DNA of 64,000 bases from Auricularia sp. M13 (Eukaryota; Basidiomycota; Agaricomycetes; Auriculariales; Auriculariaceae), in assembly GCA_037042915.1 (NCBI GenBank), contig CM073198.1, forward strand, positions 1,922,001 through 1,986,000, written 5' to 3'. The position numbers and the translations under genes were made by a program. Of the stretch, positions 9,348-20,533 are shown piece by piece (within the stretch, counting starts at the first letter, position 1; each line of letters opens with the position of its first letter). Below the pieces are notes generated by a model, which saw nothing but the letters and a program-made list of their open reading frames with translations, was not told the DNA's origin and did no database searches.

Positions 9348-11402
9348 ATGGAGAACACGAAGGAGGACAGTGAGCTGCCGTCAACGTCGTCCGCATCGCC
9401 GCCTCCGCCTCCGTTTTCGGTATGGAGCCTGCGCGAAAAATACTTCATTGTCGCGCTGTCAGGCCTCGCAGCGCTCTTGAGGCAAGTCGCCTCACCTGGG
9501 TAAAGAGATGAAGGCTCACGTGACCAGCCCATTGACTGCCAACATCTACTTACCTGCTATTCCAACGCTTTCGAATGTGTGCTACTCGTTTGGCATGTCC
9601 TGGTGGTATGGGATACTCTGCTCATTCGATTATATAGGAATTCCATAAAAGCGTCGAGTTAATCAACATCACGGTGACCAGTTATATGGTTTTTCAAGGA
9701 GTTGGCGAGTGAATTCACGAGAAGTTCCACGATGCAATCATCTCATTTGACACCTTCCAGCTCCCATGGCGCTCGGTCCTCTGGCTGATATTAAAGGGCG
9801 TCGCACGGTGCGTCTCGAAGTCGACTCATACGCCTCCGACGCAGTCGTCGCTGATTCCTCAGGCATTCATCGTCTGCATGGCCATTCTGACAGTCTCCTG
9901 CGTGGGGATTGCGCTAACTCCCACTTCGGCGTACTGGCTTCTCGTCGTGCTTCGCTGTGTGCAAGCGGCAGGCAGCGCGTCTACTATCGCTATTGGTAAG
10001 TCTCTCTTCCTGAGAGAAGGAATCCGAGGGCATAAGCCGGGCTGACATACATACTCAGGGTCGGGCGTTATTGTCGACATCGTCACGCCCGAGCAGCGCG
10101 GCTCGTTCTTGGGGTTGTCACTCATTGGTCCCGTGGGTGTCTCCGTAGAGTCATCGCTGTCTCTATGATCATTGACTCATGCACTGTAGATGGTTGGCCC
10201 TGGAGTTGGGTGTGTAACAGCGTGGAAGATGGGCAAAATCTATCGTGCTCATGGATTTTCTCAGGCCCATTATCGGTGGCCTCCTTGCTCAGCATCTCGG
10301 TTGGAGGTACTCCTCCCTTTACTGGTGTTGATATGCGCGCCAGGGCTGAAGTTTCCTATCAGGTCCATCTTCTGGTTTCTCGCCATATTTGCAGCTTGTG
10401 TGGGGCTTGTGCTGATCCTGTAAGAACAACCTACTTTCTATGAACGCTTCCCATGCCAATCTCACGCAATCAGAGTATATCCTGAAACGCTCCGCTCTCT
10501 CGTAGGGAACGGGAGCGTCTACCCTCCGTGGTACAGTAGACCAGTTTTCCCGATCCTCACACACCACACGACGCGCGACAAGCCGCCCAAGCCCCTCCAT
10601 CGGCCCTCACGCAACCCATTCATGCTGTTCACTCAGCTCGACGTTGTCATTCTTCTTGCAGGAAACGCAGTGGTCAACTCGCTCTTCTACGCCGTGGCCA
10701 CGACGGCTTCGCCGCTGTTCACCGAGCACTACCCCTCGCTGTCCGAGACAGACATCGGACTCACATTCCTCGCGCTCATGTTCGGCATGTTCACCGGAAC
10801 GGTCATGACAGGCCGCGTGCTCGACTGGCTGTGGCGCCGTGCGAATGGCCCCAAGACGCGACAAGTCCCTGTGGAATTCCCCACCGAGCGCGTCAGACTG
10901 GCCGCGTCGCCGATTTATCTGGCAGTGATGTGCGCGGCATCCATAGGATACGGATGGAGCGTTGAGAACGGTGTGCATATCGCTGTTCCGCTCATCATGC
11001 ACTTCTTTGGTGAGTTTCCCAGGTGTAACGCGTCGTTGCTGTGCCTGCTCACCGTGATCTCTGCAAGTCGGGTACACTGCAATTAGTCTGCTCAACGTGC
11101 AGCAGACACTACTTCTTGACAGCTTTTCAGGCCAAGGATCCAGCGTAACTGCCGCCGTAAGTATAGTAGGCCGCCATTCATGAGTTATAACTAAATCTGC
11201 GCTGCAGAATAACCTCGCACGATGCGTGGTGGCTGCAGGACTCGTCGCGATTGTTGACATCATCATCCGACACCTAGGTGCTGGGTGGACGTTCGTGTTG
11301 CTCGGTCTTCTTGCAGCAGCACTGATGGGGCCGCTGCTGTTTCTGGCGATTCGCGTGGGTCCTCGGTGGAGGCGGAAACGCGCTGAGGCGGCCGGGCTGT
11401 GA
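9348..11402 (+). CDS. MFS transporter, DHA1 drug:H+ antiporter type
   Basis: Plasma-membrane exporter of the major facilitator superfamily. Family landmarks: PLTANIYLPAIPTLS in the first membrane segment, ITVTSYMVFQGVAPMALGPLADIKGRR (motif A region), VDIVTPEQRG, the motif C-like GPMVGPGVGPIIGG, GWRSIFWF and, in the second half, NVQQTLLLDSF and TAANNLARC. The model needs about ten introns. Two of them begin with GC instead of GT: 9482-9527 (donor GCAAGT) and 9705-9760 (donor GCGAGT); both are forced by the conserved protein frame. The stop is TGA at 11400. Nearby hydrolases and SDRs suggest export of a metabolite made or modified by them, which is inference. Confidence 0.88.
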
Positions 11403-12454
11403 TGCAATGGTGCTGAGGAAGGCATAAACGACTCCGCATAGAGAATTCACGACTGTTCATGACTGTTTAGAGCTAGGAGACTCCGTCATGTACTCATTAA
11501 CCTTGATAGCGAGCCTTCAACAAGAGATTTGACGGGTGCAAACTTCGTTCCACTATATTCAGTGATATAATCAGGGAGAATTGCGACCTGCTAATCCAGC
11601 AATGAGCTTTTGCTGTTAAGCTCCTGATATTCCGCTCATGATCATGAGGCCCCGAGCCTCAGCCTGAATAGTTACGAAATAGAAAGTGTGCGGAAAGCTG
11701 AAACAAAGATAATCACTGGCCAGCCAGCCGAAAGGGCACAGTTTGTTTGTGCAGTAAACAAACCTCGCCGTTTGCTCTTCTCAAACGACCGTTGCTTCAG
11801 CGGCTTAGCTTCTGGACGATGGCTGCTCAGATTTGGTCAAAGCTTACTTGGATGCCTTCATCGCTGCGCCTTTTGCTCTTGCTTCTACGGACTCCTGGGG
11901 CCCACGTCCTGCCCACCAGCTCTAGATAACGTGGATTGTGTCGCCGCTCGTGTTGCGCGAAATAAATACGGCATGCATTCATCGAGCCCGGAAACTGACT
12001 GCGGCCCCGTCGACATGGTACTGCTGCCATCGAGAAGAGATCCATACCAGCAGGTCGTCATCGTCCTCGCGCAGTCTCGCGCTTATCCTGGGCCCTGGCT
12101 TGTCCTATTGCGGTACCGCATGGCGAGATCGAATCGTCCATATGACTTCCCTTGGTAGAAAAAAAATCTGGCAACGGCGTGCTCAGCGACATAATATTGC
12201 AAACGGCCTGCTTCTCGCTAATTGCCTTGCAACTTCTCATGTACCGAGCGGATCCCCCACCGCTTTCCCCTGGATGACTGAGCCTTTGTGCACCTTTCCG
12301 AATATATCCGAGGGTAAGTTCTGCCTTGTAGGAGCATGGTGTTCCGGCTCGGCGTCTGTGATGATGGTGTCGCAATGATTGCCACCTGACCCTTGCAAGA
12401 CCGACGTATAAAGTAGGCTGGCTGGCCATACTGCCACTTTACCAATTGACAAGC
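11403..12454. other. Intergenic region with Hyd-C promoter
   Basis: About 1 kb with only fragmentary open frames (11688-12378) that I cannot join or recognise; possibly decayed coding sequence. TATAAA at 12407-12412 lies 43 nt before the Hyd-C ATG and is its likely core promoter. Confidence 0.4.
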
Positions 12455-13695
12455 ATGCGTCTCTTGCTTTGCCTCGCAATTGCATCCGTCGGTGCAGTAC
12501 GCACCCTCCCTCACCCGTCGCAGAGTGGTCGCGCTGGATGTGTGCAAAGCTTAGTCAATATTGCCGCATCTGCAACGAACTTCGACTTGCGCGGGCTGGA
12601 TCCGACCAAACCTGCGCAGCTCAACCGAACTGTCCCAGTCTCTGGCAAATTCGATGTCGAAGTTCACTTCTGTGCCCCGACCACCCGAACATCCCACGAA
12701 GACACACTGCTCATCATGTCCCCCGGCGCGACCTATAACACACTGTACTGGGACTTGCCTCTTAAGCCCGAGACATATAGTTTTGTTCGCCTTGCGAATT
12801 CCCAGGGTTTTGCAACGTTGAGCATCGCGCGCATTGGTGAGTTTTTCATTCGCAACCTCACGTCTTCGCTCACACGTCAGCAACTTGAAGGCGACGGACG
12901 TAGCAGCAGGCCAGACCCGGTCAGGGTTCTGCAGCTGCCATTGCAAGTTGCCGCGCAGATCGAGATCCTAAAGCTCGTTCGCGAGGGGAGAATCCCGGGC
13001 TTCGGAGGCCGACGCTTCAAGAGTCTTGTCGGAATCGGGCATTCCCTGTCAAGCGCGATACTGAACGGAGTAGTCGTAGAAGCACCCCAGTTGCTTGACG
13101 CAGCCATTTTCAGCGGCGTACGTGACTCTTCCAACTTGAGCTTCGCGGCTTAACCCTGCGCAGTACGCTCACGTGGAAGATGCTACCCTGTTATTCCCTA
13201 CAACGGGTTTCGGCTTCATCCCCGCCAACGAAGCCAACATCACGCGCTTCAAAGGCCTACCTGACGCCTATCTCACTACCCAGAACGTCACTTCGCGCAC
13301 CGTCTTCTATGGTCCTCCAGGAACATTCGACCCCGACGTCCTTGCCTTCGACGAGGCGCACAAGGATACGGTTTCGATAGGAGAGTTCAACACGCTTTTC
13401 ACGCTCTCGGTCGCAGCACCTCGTTTCCGAGGGGATGTGCTAACGGTCGATGGCAACTTCGATAAAAGCTTCTGCCTCACTGCTTCATGCGACAATATAG
13501 CCCAGGAAGCACAATTCTTCCCGAATGCTCGATCTGTTGAATCCGGTATGCGCTTGAATAACCTTTAGTTCTGTTCTGTTCTGATAGTTCTTCCAAGCTG
13601 TCATTCAGGGCTCTGGTCACGATCTGAACCTGCACCTCACCGCCCCGGAATTCTTCAGGACGCTACTCTCTTGGATCGAACGTCATGGCTTCTGA
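12455..13695 (+). CDS. Secreted alpha/beta-hydrolase (Hyd-C)
   Basis: Third paralogue of the hydrolase family and the most diverged of the four. Signal peptide MRLLLCLAIASVGAVRT; conserved blocks NFDLRGLD, SPGATYNTLYWDLP, nucleophile elbow GIGHSLSS, YGPPGTFDPDVLAFDE, acid region VDGNFDKSFC and C-terminal QGSGHDLNLH. The catalytic Ser and His are kept. The acid region differs (GNFDKS instead of GANDQF), but an Asp remains at the shifted place. Introns at about 12838-12890, 13119-13162 and 13546-13602 coincide with those of the paralogues. It is convergent with SDR-B, whose stop is under 200 bp away; the same arrangement recurs for Hyd-D/SDR-D. Extracellular esterase activity is inferred from the fold. 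Confidence 0.88.
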
Positions 13696-13887
13696 GAGCG
13701 TCTGGCACGCCATGGTGTGACTGAGGATGGGACACAGCGTGACTGTTTTCCAGTCTTATGCGGGAGCAGGCGCCATGAGTTTGCGGCTTAACGCTACAGA
13801 GTGTATTCTGCGATGAATCAAGTCATGGTCAACCGTCACGGTATCATTCGGGTTTAAGAGAGCACAATCTGGCGCAGAATCACTGGA

Positions 13888-14956
13888 TCAAATGAGTGTA
13901 TGCCCGCCGTCAACTTCAATTGTCTTGCCGGTGATGAAATCGCATCTGCAAAAGTTCAGAAACAATTCTCCATCGTATAATCTCGTGCCCTCACTTCATC
14001 AAGAACAGGTATGCCTCGGCGACCTGAGCGGAGTAGTGTCAGGCTCTCCTGCCAAAGAAACAGCATAAGAGATGAAAGCATACCTCATGTGGCAAAGCGA
14101 CGTGCTTGACAAGTGAAGTCTCCGCCAAAGACTTGAGAAGTGCCTCTTGCTGTGCTACAGGCATTATATCCCACAGCTAATGTGTAATCGTCTGACATGG
14201 ATTTGACACTGCTCAGAGTATCACGTACCTCCGTTTTGACGGCTCCTGGGCTGACGGCATTGACACGAATCGGCGCAAGGTCGACAGCGAGGCCGCGAGC
14301 GACGGCGTCGACGGCGCCCGCCATTCCGGCCGCAAGAGTCCAACCCTTGCGTGGCTTGATGTAGACGGTGCCTGGTGCGTATATAAACATAAAAACAACC
14401 TTATAGCCACATGATCTCAGCGTACCGTGAGTGAGAATTATAGAACCTCCTTTCCTAATCTTGGCAGACTGTGCAGCGGCCACTGGGCCCCAGAAGCGCA
14501 CGTCGAAGAGGCCTATAGTAGTAGAAGCCTCAGTTTATGGACTCATTTATCCGGACACGGGGCAGCTCTCTTACCCTGCACTTGTGAGAGATCGACCTCG
14601 GGGAATCCTATCTTTAACATGTCGCCGGACGTCCAGACGAGGTGATCGATCTCGCCAACAGACAGCATGAGCTGCTTGACGGCCTCGAGGTCGGTCGCGT
14701 CGACCGTCTCGCCGGAGACCTTTCCCTCCAGGTTGGGAACCTTCAGCAGCTTAGCCACAGCAGCGTTGACCTTGTCGATTGAGCGGGATGCCACGATGAC
14801 ATGCGCCGCGCGCGAGGCCAGCGCTGCCTCTGCAACAGCATATCCTAACGCACCATTCCGATCAGCAGTCGCACGAACACACCACATTCGAAGAGACTTA
14901 CCGATGCCACTGGTGCCGCCTACGATGAGGATGACCTTTCCTGCCAGAGTCGCCAT
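13888..14956 (-). CDS. Non-canonical short-chain dehydrogenase (SDR-B)
   Basis: Paralogue of SDR-A. It begins MATLAGKVILIVGGTSGIG, has the same VDATDLE, WTSGDMLK, RGLAVDLAPIRVNAVSPGAV and ITGKTIEVDGG blocks and ends at TGA 13888. The segment corresponding to YxxxK is again AAGMA. All six introns have GT donors here, for example GTAAGT after the glycine motif and GTACGT after KTE. Full-length and apparently functional as a gene. A TATA box (TTATATAAAT at 15011-15020, read on the other strand as ATTTATATAA) lies about 55 nt upstream. Convergent with Hyd-C. Confidence 0.85.
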
Positions 14957-15010
14957 GGGTTGGAAGTCTGCTGGGTGAGAGAGTGCCTGTGGCGAATTCA
15001 CAACGCGCCC

Positions 15011-15020
15011 TTATATAAAT
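15011..15020 (-). promoter_or_regulatory. TATA box of SDR-B
   Basis: TTATATAAAT on the plus strand, about 55 nt upstream of the SDR-B start codon on the minus strand. Confidence 0.45.
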
Positions 15021-15137
15021 ACCCCGCCCCACCCCTTTCGGTTAGTATGAACATCATTCCCGGGAGGTGCAGCCGCCGACGCTATCTGTGTTCGGGCCAG
15101 GGCCGCCAGAAGGACTGATTTGGAGGACAGCAGTTGC

Positions 15138-15254
15138 TAGTTGAACAAGTCTTCGTCAGCATACTAGTAGTTGAACAATTCTTCGTCAGCAGAGGGGCCC
15201 AACAACGCGCGTCAGCCGGCATGACGTTTGCTAATTGAACAATTCTTCATCATC
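15138..15254 (-). repeat. Three direct repeats upstream of SDR-B
   Basis: Copies of TAGTTGAACAATTCTTCGTC-type sequence at 15138-15160 and 15168-15190, with a third degenerate copy at 15232-15254. A shorter match, AGTTCTTCGTCAGCA, stands near 16722-16737 upstream of SDR-C at a similar distance from its start. They could be binding sites or relics of local duplication. The rest of 14957-15549 holds no gene. Confidence 0.5.
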
Positions 15255-15549
15255 AACATCTGCACAGGGCACACATCAACAACGCTCGTCGACCGGCAAC
15301 AGGGGAAAGAAGGGAGCAAATGCGACGAATTCGCCAGAATAACGAGCCCAAGACGAGCAGAACGTCACGGCTTCTAACGGCTTCTGAGCTCTGAGCCACT
15401 ACGCCATGTCAGGACCGTATAATCAGTAAATATTCATTCTTCAGGCTTCTCACGGGCTTACGGGGGGACGCTCGTGCATCCTATGGTTAAATCACGGTGA
15501 ACCGTGTTATTCGGGTTTCGAGAATGCAATCCGGCGCTCAATGACTGAA

Positions 15550-16612
15550 TCAAACGAGTGTCTGTCCGCCGTCAACTTCGATCGTCTTGCCAGTAATGAA
15601 ATCGCATCTGAAAAACTTCAGCAACAGTTTCGTCGTAAAATATAATGCCCTCACTTCATCAGGAACAGGTACGCCTCAGCGATCTGAGCGCAATGTCAGG
15701 CTCTCCCAGTGACAATGCGCGAACAATGAATGTTGACCTCATGTGGGAGTGCGACGTGCTTGACGAGCAGAGTCTCTGACGCCGATTGGAAAAGCGCTTC
15801 GCGTTGTGCTTCAGGCATTCTATCCCACAGCTATATATGTGATCGTCAGACATGGGTCGACACGGTTCAGATCTCACATGCCTCCGTTTTGACGTATCCC
15901 GGGCTAACGGCATTGACTCGGATCGGAGCAAGGTCAACCGCGAGACCGCGAGTGACCGCGTCGACGGCGCCGGCCATTCCGGCCGCAAGAGTTCGGCCCT
16001 TGCCTGGTTTGATGAAAACGCTTCCTGGTGCAGATATACAGTTCAAAACGACCCTACAGCCAAATGATCTCAACGCACCTAGAGTGAGAGTTACCGATCC
16101 TCCTGTCCTGATTTTGGCAGACTGTGCCGCGGCTACCGCGCCCCAGAAGCGCACGTCGAAGAGGCCTACAGTTCAGTTTATGAACCCGCCCGCCCGGAAA
16201 GATAAATGCTGCTCTCGTACCCTGCACTTGTGAAAGGTTGACTTCGGGGAATCCAATTTTCAGCACATCGCCGGACGTCCAGACGAGGTGATCGATCTCG
16301 CCAACAGACAGCATGAGCTGCTTGACGGACTCCAGGCTCGTCGCATCGACCGTCGCGCCGGACACCTTCCCCTCCAGGTTGGGAACTTTCTGCAGCTTTG
16401 CCACAGAAGCGTTGACCTTGTCGACGGAGCGCGAGGCTACGATGACATGGGCCCCGCGCGAGGCCAGCGCTGCCTCTGCAACGGCATAACCTGTTGTAAT
16501 ACAATGCTAATCATCAGCTCACACGCATCGAGAATAATGAGTTTTGAAGGGACTTGCCTATGCCGCTAGTGCCGCCTACGATGAGGACGGTCTTTCCTGC
16601 CAGAGTCGCCAT
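15550..16612 (-). CDS. Non-canonical short-chain dehydrogenase (SDR-C)
   Basis: Tandem neighbour and close paralogue of SDR-B, same strand. It starts MATLAGKTVLIVGGTSGIG, keeps VDATSLE, WTSGDVLK, RGLAVDLAPIRVNAVSPG and ITGKTIEVDGGQTLV, and ends at TGA 15550. The YxxxK position reads AAGMA. Two introns that have GT donors in SDR-A and SDR-B have GC donors here: after the glycine motif (GCAAGT, donor at 16557-16556) and after the KTE codons (GCATGT, donor at 15881-15880). The frame is otherwise unbroken, so the gene is likely expressed if GC-AG splicing works, as it does in fungi. Function as for SDR-A. Confidence 0.83.
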
Positions 16613-16757
16613 GGATTGGATGTTGGTTGCTGGGTGAGGGAATGGGAGCTGCCAGTGGCGGATTAACGACGCGCCCAAATAGAAATACTCTTCAGGCAGC
16701 CGCCGCCACAGTCTGTGTGTAGTTCTTCGTCAGCAAAAGACGCAGGTCGTGATTGGC

Positions 16758-17759
16758 ATGACCGTGTCGGGAGCTCTGACAGAGACTGACTTGGAGCTGC
16801 ATGTCAACGGGACCAAACAAGGTCCAACCGTATCCTTTCTCTTTGCTTCGAGCCAGCTCAGTGCTTCAGGCATAGTGCATATGCCGAACGACCTCCCCAA
16901 CGAGATTTGGCTCATCTGCGCTGAGGTAGCGGCCTGGGACGAGTTCCACGTGAATCGGTCGCAGCTGGCCAGGTTACCGCTGGTCTCGCGCATGTTCAAG
17001 GCAGCTGTCGATCCAGTGCTCTACCATTTCGTTTCCATTACGCACATCAACCTCCAGCGGATCCTTTTCACAGCCAGGATACCACAATCGGGATTCAGAT
17101 TAACCCAGCGGCTTATGGTGCGGGGTCCCATCGCACCTGCCGACCGACCTGCCGTCGCAGCGACGTTCGCCCACGTCCAGCACTTCGGCGGCATGGCGGA
17201 GGAGCTCATAGCACTGTTTGAGCTGGCAGACGTGCACCCAAAATCACTCTACATTCGACACGAACTCGCAATGGAGCCGTGGCTCGACTCGTTGCTCCCC
17301 CGTCTCCGCACATCATGCAAACATCTGCGGTTGACGTTATATGCCAACCATACGCTGTCCTTTCCATTCAACATAGAGCGCTTCTGCGCGACGCTCTCGG
17401 AGCTTACATCGCTGGAAGAGCTCGTTGTCACCATGATGAACCCGTCAGTCTCAAAGGATCTGCCCTACGCCAACGCCGCGAGTGTACGCAGTTTCATCGA
17501 AGCCTTGCGTAACCATGCGAGCAAGGCGAAGCTGCTCATCCTCTGCCTTCACCTTACCCGCGAGACGTATACTCGCGAGATTGCCAAGCATATCCGCGCG
17601 GCTGCCATCGCGCGACGGGATCCCAACATCTCGCTCTGCGAGCTCTTTCTCGCGGACGAGGAGAATGACATTGGGCTGTGGAAGGAGTTTATGAAAGATT
17701 CGTCCTGGGATTTCAACCATAACCGTCATCGGCTGTACCAACCTTCTGCTGCAGAATAG
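16758..17759 (+). CDS. F-box-like protein, single exon
   Basis: An uninterrupted frame of about 333 codons. Near residue 42 the motif LPNEIWLICAEVAAWDEF followed by LARLPLVSRMFKAAVDPVLY fits the degenerate F-box that basidiomycetes carry in large numbers; such proteins link substrates to SCF ubiquitin ligases through SKP1. The remainder is leucine-rich and shows no clear repeats. An internal ATG at 16881 (MPNDLPNEIW) sits directly before the F-box and may be the true start. Partner and substrate unknown. Divergent from SDR-C. Confidence 0.65.
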   Translation: MTVSGALTETDLELHVNGTKQGPTVSFLFASSQLSASGIVHMPNDLPNEIWLICAEVAAWDEFHVNRSQLARLPLVSRMFKAAVDPVLYHFVSITHINLQRILFTARIPQSGFRLTQRLMVRGPIAPADRPAVAATFAHVQHFGGMAEELIALFELADVHPKSLYIRHELAMEPWLDSLLPRLRTSCKHLRLTLYANHTLSFPFNIERFCATLSELTSLEELVVTMMNPSVSKDLPYANAASVRSFIEALRNHASKAKLLILCLHLTRETYTREIAKHIRAAAIARRDPNISLCELFLADEENDIGLWKEFMKDSSWDFNHNRHRLYQPSAAE

Positions 17760-17994
17760 AATAGAGTGGGGGAACGCGGTGTGATTCTCGTATCTACGCT
17801 ATATGGCCACTAACTGGATTACAAAATTCGTTCTAGACATACCTAAGTTCACCTGCAGCAAAAAAGGTTTAACAAGGCTTGCAGAAAACAACGCCGGTGC
17901 CGGGCCGGTCACGCAGCGCGTCTGTCACAGCGCGTTTTGTTCCGGTCGGGTTGTATTTCTTTTTGTTCCCGTCCACCACCCTAGCCGCGTATCG

Positions 17995-19958
17995 ATGGCC
18001 CCGCGCGTCGAGTTGGCGCTGCTGAAGGCCCTGTGCGACCGCCCAGAGACCCTTGCGCGTGCCCAGGCGCTGTACTCGGTGGCCAAAGCTAGAACTGGGC
18101 CGGGCTCGGGCTTCAGCATCGACGACCAGAGAGCCGCCCTGCCTGCTATCTGCGCTCTGCTCGCGTCCCAAGAGTGCGTACGATGCCTGGCTTCAATTGA
18201 ACCATGCGGCTGACTAACTTGGTCGCTCAGGCTGCAGAACGACGATGTCACCCAGGAAGTCGCCCAGAAGGCGTCCTGCGTGACCTCCCGCGCATTCAAC
18301 CTCGCGCTCAGAACAGTGCGGCAGGCTCTCCAGTCATCCCAGAACAACGCGCTCGATACGCCCCGCCCCAACCGAAACACGGTCCGGGCGACAGCGCCCA
18401 AGAAGCGCAGCGCAACCTTCGATGACCTCGGCCGCGAGTTCGACGTCGGCGCTGACCATATCGTCGGCATGAACGAGGCTCGCCAGGAGCTCGTTAGCAA
18501 GGCGGAGAAAGGCTCGGTTCGCGCTCGTAAACTCTTACAGCCACAGTGCGAAACGCTGCTTGCTTGTGTCGTATTCCATTGGGCGTGCAAGGCGATCAAG
18601 GTCAGTTTAGATGATTATGCGCAATATTTTGAAAGTAACAGGTTCTATAGAGGCGGGATGTGTCCGACAAGAAGCTGCGCGCAGCTTGGAATATTGAGCT
18701 CGCGGACTGGAAGCATGCGGAGAACATCGTTGACGAGGAGTGCCGAGCCGTCAAGGAGAGCCTCATTCGATCGGCAGTGCGTTTGCTGATTACCTTCAGC
18801 CACTATGCACAGTACTCATCATTTCTGCCACAGGCTGCAACTGCAATGCCCACTCCATCTTCGACGCCCCGCAAGCCTTCCAAGAAAGACGACCTGATGG
18901 CGAACTTGCTGCGAGGCAGCGACCCGAAGGCCAAGGTCGTAGCTGAGGACGCAGGCACACCATTTAAAGAGAACGTCACGCCTCAGACCGTTTCTTCACC
19001 TGCGCCTGCTGTCCGCTTCATTGGCGCACCTCTCCGCGCGCCGCTGCCGGTCTCTCACGACGAGACGAACTTGGCGCAGCGGTCGCCCACGAAGCGCAAT
19101 GCGGACGATTCTGCGCCCGTCGGTGACGGCGACCTCGCCAGTCCTCGCAAACGACAATTCGCGCCCGTGACACCGTCGAAGCTCCGCGCAGATCTCGCGA
19201 GCAATGCCGACGACGAAGCGGACGATGACGAGGAGCCGGACGCCGGCCCTTCGAAGCAGAATCTCAGGGGCAAGCTGCTCGAAGCCGCAGAACGCGCCCC
19301 GTCGCAGACACCCACGGCGCGCTGCTACATCGGCCAGCGCCCGCCCAACTTCCTTCCCAGTCCCAGCGCGAGCCCGCTCAAGGCCTCCACACCGACCAAA
19401 GATACAGATGTGACGCCCCGCAAAGGCGCAGACCCGATGGTCAGTAAAGACGCCGACCCGACGCCGACCAAATCGTCCAAACCCAAAGCCTACCCCGCCG
19501 CGCTGAGCAAACACAGTAACACCGGCACGCCGACGCCCACGAAGAAGAAAGCGAAGGTCAGCAAGCCGACACGGCGTGTGACGCGCGCGGCGTCGCGCGC
19601 GGGGTTCTACTACGAGACGTCGGACTCGGAGTTGGACCTGGACGACGAGACGCTGGCGGACCCGTCGCGCAACCTCTTCACGCAGGCCGTCGTATCGGAC
19701 GACGAAGCCCCGTCGGACTCAGAGGACGACGACGGTGCGCTGCGGCGGCGCGTGGCGCTCGCGCCGCCGGGCGGAACGGCGCGCCTGCTGATGCGCGGCG
19801 GGCAGCGTGTCGAGCGCGTGTTCCGCGACCGCCAGGCGCTCTACCAGGTCGAGCCGGTGCTCGCCGCCAAGCTGCGCGCGTGGAAGCGTGCGCAGGCCGC
19901 GCTCGAGGCGTCGCCGCAGGGCGAGCAGCAGCAACGCAAACGCAAGGCGCGCGCTTGA
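17995..19958 (+). CDS. Origin recognition complex subunit 6-like protein
   Basis: The N-terminal part (VELALLKALCDRPETLARAQ..., LPAICALLASQ, DVTQEVAQKASCVTSRAF) resembles the cyclin-like fold of ORC6, a subunit of the complex that marks replication origins in the nucleus. The rest is a long disordered region rich in CDK-type sites (TPRK, TPSK, TPTK, SPLK repeatedly), basic KKKAKVSKPTRR and acidic clusters, ending in KRKARA, a possible nuclear signal. Introns at about 18176-18230, 18602-18651 and 18778-18833 join in frame. The many S/TP-K/R sites fit cell-cycle control of ORC6. The assignment rests on overall pattern; another nuclear CDK substrate is possible. Confidence 0.55.
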
Positions 19959-20533
19959 TGCCTTCTTCGCACATTTTTTTCTCCCCTCTCAGGTCCTGGT
20001 CGTGGCAGCGCTGCCATCCGATACGAAATACTCTCAGTCCGGTGCCTATGCCCCCGAGTAGGGCGCGGGCGCTGGCTGGCCAACATCCCACATATGAACT
20101 CTTCTCTCCCACAATGCTCCATTATTCCTATCATCTCTGTTGGGCTCCATCGATCATCTTTGTAGCGTGTACGCTCCCATGCCCCATGTCGCTGTGCTCG
20201 CATCTCGATACTTGCTCTCTTGTCCTGTATGTACATGTCCCGTATGCTCCCAGATTGAATACAACTGCCAATGCCCATTTGAATACTGCCTTAGGTACTG
20301 TACTGCGGGCAACGCTGGACTGTGGGTACTTATAAAACGATGTTTTATAAATATGACCTCCAAAGTGCCTATACCTACAACAGCCAAGAAACCTATACAA
20401 TCTAGGTACAACACAGATACACACTCAAAGGACAGTCGTGAATGAATGATCGTGGCAACAATACAAACGAGGGGAGCGGGGTCGGCAATGTGTAGGTACA
20501 ACCGTAGTGGAAGGAAGGAATGGCGGTCAACGG
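19959..20533. other. Intergenic region between convergent genes
   Basis: Contains the 3' flanks of the ORC6-like gene (plus) and the DDHD gene (minus). AT-richer than its surroundings; no gene or repeat seen. Confidence 0.4.

Noticed and set aside
11688-12378. Possible gene between the MFS exporter and Hyd-C
   Set aside because: Frames are short, contain stops and cannot be linked by credible introns; no motif recognised.
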